Shown here piece by piece: positions 1-5,045 of a stretch of DNA of 5,045 nucleotides. How positions within the stretch are numbered: position 1 is the first letter of the stretch; every line of letters begins with the position of its first letter. The notes beneath the pieces are model-generated. The model worked only from the letters and a program-made list of their open reading frames with translations, searched no databases and was not told where the DNA came from. The stretch comes from Bacteroidia bacterium (GTDB lineage Bacteria; Bacteroidota; Bacteroidia; Bacteroidales; Rikenellaceae), in assembly GCA_025999315.1 (NCBI GenBank), contig BNXD01000080.1, positions 1 to 5,045 of the forward strand. Reading direction: 5' to 3'. A program made the translations under genes and the position numbers.

Positions 1-48
1 CAGAAGACCTATGATAGCTGATCGCCTCTCTACGAGAACCGGCCCCCT

Positions 49-1317
49 CTACAGCAACCCGTCCGAGGTGGCAACCTCGGGACGGCCGATGAGCAGAAGG
101 CGCAACATGTTGACAGCCGAGGCCGATGCGCGGGCGATGTTCTGCTCGCGCAGATCGCCCAGACGGATCATGTGCGAGAAGAGCTCCGAGGGGGTGGCCA
201 CGGCGATCCATACCGTGCCTACGGGCTTGAGTGGCGTGCCGCCGCCGGGTCCCGCTATGCCGGTGGTGGCCAGGGCGTAGTCGCTATTGCACAGACGACG
301 GACCCCGACGGCCATCTGCTCGGCGACCTGGCGACTGACGGCGCCATAACGCTCCAGATCGCCTGCGTCCACAGCCAGTACGCTTTGTTTTAGCTCGTTG
401 GAGTAGGAGACGACGCTCCCGAGCAGATAGGCCGACGCCCCGGCCATGGCTGTCAACGAAGCGCTTATGGCCCCGCCAGTGCACGATTCGGCCACGGCGA
501 GGGTGTGCCCCGAGGCGGTGAGCAGATCGGCGACCGCCTGGTTCACAGAGTCATAAAATCCTACAAAATAGTCGGGAACAAGCTGTCGCAACCGCTCGAA
601 CCGCTCGTCGATCTCGCGCCCGGCCAGCAGGGGATCGACGCCGTATGCCGACAGTCGCAGCCTGACGCCCGACGGATTGGGCAGATAAGCCAGACGGAGC
701 CAGTGAGGCAGGGCATCTTCCCACGATTCGATCCGCTCGGCCAGCGTGCTCTCGGCCAGACCGAAACAGAGCGCCGTGCGGTGGATTATGCTCTCGGTCG
801 GGAATCGCTCGCGCAGCATACCCAGCACCTGTCCCTCCATGAGACCCTTCATCTCGAAGGGCACCCCGGGCAGCGAGATGATCACCCTGCCCTCGCGCTC
901 CATCCACATGCCGGGGGCCGTACCCAGGTCGTTGGGCAGTATGCGACACCCCTCGGGAAGCATCGCCTGCGAGCGGTTTATCCCGCCCGGATCGATCCCC
1001 CGGGAGGTGAGCAGTCTCTCCACGCGGTCGAAAGTCGCCCGGTCGAAGACCAGCTCCACCCCCAGCCACCGCGCCAGGGTCTGTTTGGTCAGATCGTCGC
1101 GGGTGGGGCCGAGGCCTCCGGTGATGATCACAATGTCGCTGTGGACTATCGCCGTGTCGAGCGCCTCGGTGATCTGCTCGGCCTTGTCGCCCACGGCGGT
1201 GCGGCAGCGGATGCTGATGCCCGCCAGGTTGAGCTGCCGGGCGATCCACGACGAGTTGGTGTCTACCACCTGCCCTATGAGCAGCTCGTCGCCTATGGTG
1301 ATGATGTCGGCGGTCAT
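49..1317 (-). CDS. cinA: CinA-family protein (MoCF-like domain plus C-terminal PncC-like amidase domain)
   Basis: Encodes 422 residues, the usual size for full-length CinA. The N-terminal half is the molybdopterin-binding-like (COG1058) domain: GDELLIG at 9-15, TGGLGPTRDD at 66-75, NDLGTAPG at 129-136 and LPGVPFEM at 149-156. The C-terminal half is the nicotinamide-nucleotide amidase (PncC) domain: AESCTGG at 276-282, containing the serine expected to be the nucleophile, GSVVSYSNELK at 300-310 and TTGIAGPGGG at 351-360. In this family the C-domain deamidates NMN in pyridine nucleotide recycling, and the N-domain is linked to ADP-ribose pyrophosphatase activity. Whether both activities are present here is inference. 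The start is the ATG at 1317 because MTADIITIGDELL matches the normal family N-terminus. The frame stays open upstream to 1527, but that stretch crosses an inserted element and the pyrD 3' end and has no family similarity. No Shine-Dalgarno is seen. The gene lies downstream of pyrD on the same strand. Confidence 0.96.
   Translation of the reverse strand: MTADIITIGDELLIGQVVDTNSSWIARQLNLAGISIRCRTAVGDKAEQITEALDTAIVHSDIVIITGGLGPTRDDLTKQTLARWLGVELVFDRATFDRVERLLTSRGIDPGGINRSQAMLPEGCRILPNDLGTAPGMWMEREGRVIISLPGVPFEMKGLMEGQVLGMLRERFPTESIIHRTALCFGLAESTLAERIESWEDALPHWLRLAYLPNPSGVRLRLSAYGVDPLLAGREIDERFERLRQLVPDYFVGFYDSVNQAVADLLTASGHTLAVAESCTGGAISASLTAMAGASAYLLGSVVSYSNELKQSVLAVDAGDLERYGAVSRQVAEQMAVGVRRLCNSDYALATTGIAGPGGGTPLKPVGTVWIAVATPSELFSHMIRLGDLREQNIARASASAVNMLRLLLIGRPEVATSDGLL
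59..85 (-). other. Hairpin in the last codons of cinA
   Basis: On the minus strand CCGAGGT (80 to 74) pairs perfectly with ACCTCGG (69 to 63) around a TGCC loop. The stem extends by CCGT/ACGG after one bulged C, giving 11 pairs. It lies within the final codons of cinA, just before the TAG at 51-49. No T-tract follows, so it is not a canonical intrinsic terminator. It could slow 3' exonucleases or be chance in GC-rich coding sequence. Confidence 0.35.
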
Positions 1318-1319
1318 TA

Positions 1320-1332
1320 GGGTGTGTTCACA
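1320..1332 (+). repeat. Left terminal inverted repeat of the MITE-like element
   Basis: GGGTGTGTTCACA is the reverse complement of 1467-1479 apart from T1323 facing G1476. Including the flanking TTA/TAA, the complementarity covers 16 positions (1317-1332 with 1467-1482). The flanking bases immediately precede the first base of the cinA start codon region. Confidence 0.75.
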
Positions 1333-1466
1333 AAAGGGAATATTCGGATTTAATGCTGTTTGGTTTGCTGTCAAGATGCTTTCCCGAAGTAATACCGGTG
1401 GGTATTTCGAGGGGAAGCAACGAAGACAGAATCCGCAACAGTGCTGAAGACGGGTGTGCCGATCTA

Positions 1467-1479
1467 TGTGAACACGCCC
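1467..1479 (-). repeat. Right terminal inverted repeat of the MITE-like element
   Basis: TGTGAACACGCCC on the plus strand is the partner of 1320-1332. Its outermost base (1479) supplies the final G of the present pyrD stop codon TAG (minus strand 1481-1479), the TA of which is the target-site dinucleotide. Confidence 0.75.
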
Positions 1480-2534
1480 TAATCCATAGTGGGCGTCGTG
1501 GCATCCACATGCTTCAGATAGCGGCATATGCGCTTGACGATCGAGGGGCCTTCGTAGATCATCCCCGAGTAGACCTGCACCAGATCGGCCCCGGCGTCGA
1601 GCATGTTTCGGGCATCTTCAGGGGTCATGATCCCTCCCGAGGCGATGATGGGGATGCGTCCCTGCGTCTTGTCGCTGATGTAACGCACCGTTTCGAGCGA
1701 GCGGGCCGTCAGCGGGGCGCCGCTCATACCGCCGTTGCCGATGCGGGCCACAGTGGCTGCCGGGGTTGTCAGCCCCTCGCGCGAGACGGCGGTGTTGGTG
1801 GCCACGATGCCGTCGAGCGAGTGGCTGACAACCACCTCGATCATGTCGTCGACCTGTTCGGAGGTCAGATCGGGCGATATTTTGAGCAGTATGGGACGGT
1901 AGTTGTTCTGCCCGCGCCGAAATTCGAGCAGCTGCACGAGGATGTCGGCAATGCTCTGCCGATTCTGCAATGCGGTCATCTGCGCCACGTTGGGACAGCT
2001 GACATTGACCACAAAATAGTCGGCCCACTGGTAGAGACGGCGAAAGACCTTCAGATAGTCGGCCGGAGCGTTTTCGTTGGGGGTGAGCGAGTTTTTGCTG
2101 ATGTTGACCCCGACGATCAACCCCCGGTGGGGTTTTCGCAGGTTGCGCGCCACGGCTTCCATGCCGTAGTTGTTGAGCCCCATGCGGTTGACGAGCCCCC
2201 TGTCCTGCGGCAAACGAAACAGCCTCGGCTTGGGATTGCCGCTCTGCGCGCGCGGAGTAACGGTGCCCACCTCCACGAAACCGAAACCCAGCGCCCCCAG
2301 CTGGCGGAAACACTCGGCATTTTTGTCAAACCCGGCGGCCAGCCCTACGGGATTGGCAAAACGCATGCCGAAAACCTCCTTCTCGAGCCGGGGCGAGCGG
2401 TGGGCATAGAGCGCCCCGAGCAACGCCCGCCCGCCGGGAACAAGTCCCGCAAGACGGAGCGCCTTGACGGTCAGGTCGTGGATCCTCTCGCACGAAATCC
2501 TGAACAAAATTGGGCGCACAAAACGTTTATACAT
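1479..2534 (-). CDS. pyrD: Dihydroorotate dehydrogenase, class 2-like (quinone-dependent)
   Basis: 351 residues. It catalyses oxidation of dihydroorotate to orotate, the fourth step of de novo UMP synthesis; class 2 enzymes pass electrons to membrane quinones. An N-terminal basic and hydrophobic helical segment (about 1-40) precedes the FMN-binding barrel, as in class 2 membrane-associated enzymes. Visible motifs are GLAAGFDKN (64-72), NRMGLNN (116-122), GVNISKN (142-148), NVSCPN (177-182), LLKISPDL (216-223), GGMSGAPL (268-275), IIASGGI (296-302) and VYSGMIYEGP (321-330). Residue 180, at the catalytic-base position, is Cys rather than the Ser of E. coli and human class 2 enzymes; Cys is typical of class 1. 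The length and N-terminal helix still favour class 2. The start ATG lies about 16 bases after the predicted transcription start. The stop TAG is formed with the first base of the adjacent inserted element; before insertion it would have been TAA at the same codon, so the protein is unchanged. Confidence 0.96.
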   Translation of the reverse strand: MYKRFVRPILFRISCERIHDLTVKALRLAGLVPGGRALLGALYAHRSPRLEKEVFGMRFANPVGLAAGFDKNAECFRQLGALGFGFVEVGTVTPRAQSGNPKPRLFRLPQDRGLVNRMGLNNYGMEAVARNLRKPHRGLIVGVNISKNSLTPNENAPADYLKVFRRLYQWADYFVVNVSCPNVAQMTALQNRQSIADILVQLLEFRRGQNNYRPILLKISPDLTSEQVDDMIEVVVSHSLDGIVATNTAVSREGLTTPAATVARIGNGGMSGAPLTARSLETVRYISDKTQGRIPIIASGGIMTPEDARNMLDAGADLVQVYSGMIYEGPSIVKRICRYLKHVDATTPTMD

Positions 2535-2556
2535 CGCCTGTATAGATTTCAGGGCG

Positions 2557-2564
2557 CAAAGATA
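2557..2564 (-). promoter_or_regulatory. Bacteroidetes-type -7 box for pyrD
   Basis: The minus strand reads TATCTTTG, an exact match to the TAnnTTTG consensus used by the primary sigma factor of Bacteroidetes. It lies 22 bases upstream of the pyrD ATG. No good -33 TTTG is found at 19-21 bases; the closest is TTTA at 22 bases. It is divergent from the rpmB promoter. Confidence 0.6.
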
Positions 2565-2574
2565 GCATATAAAT

Positions 2575-2605
2575 TTTGAGTTTGTTTAAATTCTCCTTAT
2601 ATTTG
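2575..2605 (+). promoter_or_regulatory. Bacteroidetes-type promoter of the rpmB operon
   Basis: TTTG at 2575-2578 (-33) and TATATTTG at 2598-2605 (-7, exact TAnnTTTG) are separated by 19 bases, the expected spacing for the Bacteroidetes housekeeping promoter. Transcription would start near 2612, leaving a leader of under 20 bases before the rpmB ATG at 2630, with no Shine-Dalgarno sequence. Confidence 0.82.
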
Positions 2606-2629
2606 TCGTCCCTTTCAAAAACCAACACG

Positions 2630-2863
2630 ATGAAAACTTGCGAAATCACGGGCAAAACCGCCCAGGTGGGCAACAACGTTTCCCACTCCAACAAGAAGAG
2701 CAAGCGCCGTTTCAACCCCAACCTCAAGACCAAACGTTTCTGGCACGAGGAGGAGAACCGGTGGATCACCCTCAAGGTCTCGGCCCACGGCATCAAGACC
2801 ATCAACAAGAAGGGTTTGTCCGCCGCGCTGAAAGAGGCGCAGAGCCCACGAAAAGTTTACTAA
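2630..2863 (+). CDS. rpmB: 50S ribosomal protein bL28
   Basis: 77 residues, the standard bL28 length. The protein is a small basic component of the large ribosomal subunit. The N-terminus CEITGKTAQVGNNVSHS (4-20) and KRRFNPNLKTKRFW (25-38) are the conserved family core, followed by RWITLKVSAHGI (44-55) and IDKKG-like INKKG (58-62). There are no CxxC zinc pairs. The ATG at 2630 is chosen because the family begins directly with this motif and because it sits just after the predicted promoter; upstream in-frame codons to 2576 overlap that promoter. It is first of three genes, with 16 bases to rpmG. Confidence 0.98.
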   Translation: MKTCEITGKTAQVGNNVSHSNKKSKRRFNPNLKTKRFWHEEENRWITLKVSAHGIKTINKKGLSAALKEAQSPRKVY

Positions 2864-2879
2864 CTTTTACCACTGAAAG

Positions 2880-3062
2880 ATGGCAAAAAAAGGCAACCGC
2901 GTTCAGGTGATCCTCGAATGCACAGAACAGAGGGAGAGTGGCGTTGCGGGCATGTCCCGCTACATCACCACCAAGAACAAAAAGAACACCCCGGGTCGTA
3001 TGGAGCGTAAAAAATACAATCCGTACCTCAAAAAAGTAACCCTGCACAGAGAGATCAAGTAG
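2880..3062 (+). CDS. rpmG: 50S ribosomal protein bL33 (zinc-free type)
   Basis: 60 residues, normal for bL33, a small basic protein near the E-site of the large subunit. The conserved block [21 protein letters not shown] is present at 28-48, preceded by VQVILECTE (8-16). Of the four cysteines in zinc-ribbon versions only Cys14 remains, so the protein should not bind zinc. It lies 16 bases after rpmB and is presumably co-transcribed. No Shine-Dalgarno is visible before the ATG (context ACTGAAAG), normal for the phylum. Confidence 0.97.
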   Translation: MAKKGNRVQVILECTEQRESGVAGMSRYITTKNKKNTPGRMERKKYNPYLKKVTLHREIK

Positions 3063-3063
3063 A

Positions 3064-3090
3064 GAGACGTCGCGCCGGGTGAGGCGTCTT
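3064..3090 (+). other. Possible stem-loop in the rpmG-bL38 spacer
   Basis: GAGACGTC (3064-3071) can pair with GGCGTCTT (3083-3090) with two G-U pairs, around an 11-base loop. It starts directly after the rpmG stop. No T-run follows, so it is unlikely to terminate transcription; it may be an mRNA processing or stability element. Confidence 0.3.
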
Positions 3091-3125
3091 CCGCAGGCTA
3101 ACAACCAACACAATCCTTTTCAACT

Positions 3126-3281
3126 ATGGCAAAGAAAGTAGTTGCAACACTCAAAACGGGTTCGGGCAAGAACTTTACCAAGGTCATCAAGATGGTCAAA
3201 TCGGACAAGAGCGGCGCTTACTCCTTCAAGAGCGACGTTGTGCCCAACGAGCAGATCAAGGAGTTTTTCGACAAGAAATAA
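3126..3281 (+). CDS. DUF4295 small ribosomal protein (bL38 of Bacteroidetes)
   Basis: 51 residues, very basic. It starts MAKKVVATLKTGSGKNFTKV, continues with KSDKSGAYSFKSDVVPNEQI and ends EFFDKK, which I recognise as the DUF4295 family found next to rpmB and rpmG in Bacteroidetes. As I recall, a ribosome structure from this phylum identified this family as a large-subunit protein named bL38; I cannot check that here. The position as third gene of a ribosomal protein operon, the Lys-rich composition and the terminator just downstream support it being real despite its size. The spacer from rpmG is 63 bases. Confidence 0.93.
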   Translation: MAKKVVATLKTGSGKNFTKVIKMVKSDKSGAYSFKSDVVPNEQIKEFFDKK

Positions 3282-3320
3282 CCCCACTCCCACTCTCGCA
3301 CACGGTTCATCCTGATACCG

Positions 3321-3356
3321 AAAACCCCTCCGGCACACGCTGCCGGAGGGGTTTTT
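3321..3356 (+). terminator. Intrinsic terminator of the rpmB-rpmG-bL38 operon
   Basis: A perfect 15-bp stem (3321-3335 with 3341-3355) with GC-rich core CCCCTCCGGCA/TGCCGGAGGGG, a 5-base loop CACGC and a run of five T at 3352-3356. It lies 40 bases after the bL38 stop. The A-run on the left arm means it could also act on transcripts from the other strand. Confidence 0.95.
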
Positions 3357-3605
3357 CGTGTTTTTATTTGTGGGAAAATCGAAAACGGGCTCACCGCTTT
3401 CACTACATTCCGCCATCGCCGGACCATTCCGGCAGATCATTGACGGCCACAATATTGTCGCCCTTAAGGCTCCAATAATCAACACAATATATCTACAATC
3501 TCACATCGGACGCTACGGCCCTAAGACAATCTTATGTAATTTTAACAAACCGTTTAAATGCGCAACGGACGTATGCCGGAATAATAATCGAAAAACAGTT
3601 GATTT
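3357..3605. other. Non-coding spacer with a short perfect dyad
   Basis: Between the terminator and the next gene there are about 250 bases of AT-richer DNA. The one clear structure is GCCGGA (3418-3423), CCAT, TCCGGC (3428-3433): a perfect 6-bp dyad of the kind that could be a small hairpin or an operator. A partial -7 match, TAATTTTA at 3537-3544, lacks a -33 partner. I see no tRNA and no convincing coding frame. The promoter of the gene starting at 3606 should lie here. Confidence 0.5.
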
Positions 3606-4634
3606 ATGAAAGGGAAAATTTCTATCTCGCTTATGGCTTTACTCTTTCTAACGAGTGTAGCCTCGGTATCAGTCGCTCAGTCAACCCAGGCAGAGAGGGA
3701 TGCCGCCAAGGAGAAAGTGCACCGCGAGCGGATAGCCGCGATGACGCTCAAGTACGGATTAACAGTGCGACAAGTGAAAAATTACGACAGAATCCATGCC
3801 GATTATCAGGCTGCCTTGTTGGAAATAGATAAACTTGGCATCAGTCCGGCCCAAAGGCATGATAAACGCAATACCCTGACCCGCGCATTCGAGTCAAAAG
3901 TGCAACAGGTTTTTGAACCCCCGCAATTCAACGCCTGGCTTGCCGACCGGAATTCTAAAAAAGAGGTGCAGAAGGCAGCCATTGCAGAGCGCAGGCGCAA
4001 AGTGGCCCAAATAAAAAATTCCACTCTTTCGGAAGAGGAGAAAAATGAAAAGATCATTTCCGTCGACAAATCGATCAATGCCAAACTTGAAAGTCAATTG
4101 GGCCCTGATGCCGCCGGTCGTTTCTCTGAGGAACAGGCAGCCCAAAGGCGTGAGGCTTACAATGCCAAATTAAACCTTGATCTGAGTTTTGAAGAATCAC
4201 GCGACCTTTTGCGTCTTGAAGCCGAGCGCGACAGGCACATTGCAGCTCTTAAATCACGCAAGCTGAAATACGACCAGTTCGGTCTCGAGCGAAAGAGGAT
4301 CCTGGACAATTATGAAACGCAGGTCAAAGCCACACTTGGAGATAAGAAGTATATCTCGCTGCAGCGCAATCGCAATGGCTCTTTTGACCGCAAACTTTCG
4401 GGACGTTATTATATGACCCCCAATCAGATAAGGCAGTATAAGGATCTAATGAACTCAAAGGCTGTCGACGAACTGAAGGTCCGCCGCAGTAGGCTGTCGC
4501 AACAGGAAAAAGTCGCAAAAAAAGAGACTCTTAAAGTACAATATGCCGAAAAAGTTCGGGAAATCCTGTCATCCGCACAATACAATAAACTCATGTCCGA
4601 CGAAAACTATGCCGAACAAAAAAGGAATAAATAA
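3606..4634 (+). CDS. Secreted helical protein with four LTxxQ-like repeat units (Spy/CpxP-like)
   Basis: 342 residues. A signal peptide is clear: basic MKGK, a hydrophobic stretch to about 23, and likely cleavage after SVA (residue 24). The mature protein is highly charged (Lys, Arg, Glu), has no obvious membrane segment and is predicted helical or coiled-coil. Three units align without gaps: they begin LTVRQ (52), LSFEE (193) and MTPNQ (270). In each, 43 residues later comes an aromatic (F95, Y236, Y313), at +47 Val (99, 240, 317), at +51 F/L (103, 244, 321) and at +56 an aromatic (F108, Y249, Y326). The shared end pattern resembles ILSSAQYNKL. A degenerate fourth copy fits at 114-172 (SINAKLESQLGP). 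The LTxxQ start and the LTPEQ-like end recall periplasmic Spy/CpxP chaperones, so a periplasmic chaperone or stress-sensor role is possible. That function is inference; it could equally be a scaffold. Only 35 bases separate it from the next gene, so they may be one operon. Confidence 0.9.
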   Translation: MKGKISISLMALLFLTSVASVSVAQSTQAERDAAKEKVHRERIAAMTLKYGLTVRQVKNYDRIHADYQAALLEIDKLGISPAQRHDKRNTLTRAFESKVQQVFEPPQFNAWLADRNSKKEVQKAAIAERRRKVAQIKNSTLSEEEKNEKIISVDKSINAKLESQLGPDAAGRFSEEQAAQRREAYNAKLNLDLSFEESRDLLRLEAERDRHIAALKSRKLKYDQFGLERKRILDNYETQVKATLGDKKYISLQRNRNGSFDRKLSGRYYMTPNQIRQYKDLMNSKAVDELKVRRSRLSQQEKVAKKETLKVQYAEKVREILSSAQYNKLMSDENYAEQKRNK

Positions 4635-4669
4635 CCAAAAAAACAGATTCCAAGTAATCCGAAATTATT

Positions 4670-5045
4670 ATGAAAAAACTTTATTACCTTTATATATGCG
4701 TTGCCGCGGCGACGGCGATAGCGCTCTGGGCCTGCGTCAAGGATCGCACCGACGATCCCGACCGCACGACTGCCGCGCAACTCTCGGTCGATGAGGCCCG
4801 CGAGTTCTTTGAAAATCAGATGGCTCTGCAGTCCACACGCGGCGGCGCGCCTCGCCGGACGCTTGTGCCCGAGGAGTTCACCCCGGTGTGGGGCAAGGGC
4901 GCTTCGACGGCGAAGAATGATCTTGGCGGGGTCAACGTGCCGATCGTGTCGGACAGTCGTTATCGGGCTTTTTACAGTTATGCCGAGCATGGACAGATCA
5001 AAGCGTGCTGCGTCCCCGTGTGGCAAAAACTGATCGTGGCCCGCA
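4670..5045 (+). CDS. Unrecognised lipoprotein, 5' part only
   Basis: Open from the ATG at 4670 to the window end (125 residues seen, no stop). The N-terminus MKKLYYLYIC has a short basic region and hydrophobic core leading to the lipobox LWAC (19-22), so Cys22 should be lipidated after signal peptidase II cleavage. The residues after it, VKDRTDDPD, are acidic and could act as a Bacteroidetes lipoprotein export signal that sends the protein to the cell surface; this is inference. After a short linker come a helical stretch (SVDEAREFFENQ, 39-50), PRRTLVPEEFTPVW (61-74) and SDSRYRAFYSYAE (94-106), then Cys113-Cys114. I do not recognise the family. GC content is visibly higher than in the preceding gene, and G/C at third codon positions supports real coding. 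Confidence 0.85.
   Translation, partial: MKKLYYLYICVAAATAIALWACVKDRTDDPDRTTAAQLSVDEAREFFENQMALQSTRGGAPRRTLVPEEFTPVWGKGASTAKNDLGGVNVPIVSDSRYRAFYSYAEHGQIKACCVPVWQKLIVAR

Larger units (their letters stand above)
1320..1479. mobile_element. MITE-like foldback element between pyrD and cinA
   Basis: This 160-bp segment has 13-bp terminal inverted repeats (1320-1332 and 1467-1479, one G-T mismatch) and is flanked by the dinucleotide TA on each side (1318-1319 and 1480-1481), as expected for a TA target duplication. It is internally self-complementary. AATACC/GGTATT (1391-1396/1401-1406) form an apical hairpin whose centre (1398.5) is within one base of the element's centre (1399.5). Further out, CCCTT/GGGAA (1385-1381/1412-1416), CTGTC/GACAG (1368-1372/1425-1429) and CGGATT/AATCCG (1345-1350/1430-1435) can pair. 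There is no room for a transposase, so it would be a non-autonomous element mobilised in trans. Deleting the element plus one TA gives GATTAATGACC on the minus strand, in which the pyrD stop TAA overlaps the cinA ATG by one base. That clean pre-insertion state is the strongest argument for insertion. The source transposon family is unknown; TA duplication suits IS630/Tc1-like or some IS5-like elements. Confidence 0.72.

Noticed and set aside
505..1320. 271-residue open frame on the plus strand opposite cinA
   Set aside because: Antisense shadow of cinA with low-complexity composition and no recognisable domain.
1318..1527. N-terminal extension of cinA (in-frame codons upstream of 1317 through to 1527)
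   Set aside because: The stretch runs through the inserted element and the 3' end of pyrD, has no resemblance to the CinA family, and the canonical N-terminus begins at 1317.
1353..2579. 408-residue open frame on the plus strand opposite pyrD
   Set aside because: It is antisense to a well-supported pyrD gene, its translation is rich in His, Arg and Gly as expected from a GC-rich shadow frame, and no motif is recognisable.
3120..3485. 121-residue minus-strand open frame over the bL38 gene and terminator
   Set aside because: It spans a perfect terminator hairpin and the reverse strand of a conserved ribosomal gene; no family features.
3537..3544. TAATTTTA as a -7 box for the gene at 3606
   Set aside because: It matches only 7 of 8 positions without the key final G, and no TTTG lies at the right distance upstream.
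3358..3609. 83-residue plus-strand open frame in the spacer before 3606
   Set aside because: It begins in the terminator tail, overlaps the start of the signal-peptide gene and shows no coding features.
4607..5026. 139-residue minus-strand open frame opposite the lipoprotein
   Set aside because: The plus-strand frame has a signal peptide, lipobox and good codon pattern; the minus frame has none of these.

Overview
This looks like a chromosomal piece of a GC-rich member of the Bacteroidales, with an Alistipes-like genus the most natural guess. The evidence is the gene set (bL28, bL33 and the short Bacteroidetes-specific protein DUF4295/bL38 in tandem), two Bacteroidetes-type -7 boxes (TAnnTTTG) and start codons with no Shine-Dalgarno sequence. 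The genus is inference; the phylum is well supported.

Layout. Positions 1-48 lie downstream of cinA and hold nothing I can identify. Minus strand, 2534 down to 49: pyrD (dihydroorotate dehydrogenase) followed by cinA (CinA/PncC-type protein). A 160-bp foldback element with terminal inverted repeats and a TA duplication (1318-1481) sits exactly in the pyrD/cinA junction. Removing it and one TA restores a TAATG stop/start overlap between the two genes. Positions 2535-2629 are a divergent promoter region serving pyrD on the left and a ribosomal protein operon on the right. Plus strand, 2630-3281: rpmB, rpmG and the bL38 gene, closed by a strong intrinsic terminator at 3321-3356. Positions 3357-3605 are AT-richer and show no convincing gene. 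Plus strand, 3606 to the window end: a secreted, highly charged helical protein built from about four copies of a 60-residue LTxxQ-like unit (reminiscent of Spy/CpxP), then the start of an unrecognised lipoprotein that runs off the window.

How the parts relate. The left two thirds are housekeeping: pyrimidine synthesis, a nucleotide/NAD-salvage associated protein and 50S ribosome subunits. The right third is a separate envelope-directed module, probably a two-gene transcription unit. The most notable observations are the MITE-like element that appears to have split a translationally coupled gene pair, and the four-unit repeat architecture of the secreted protein.
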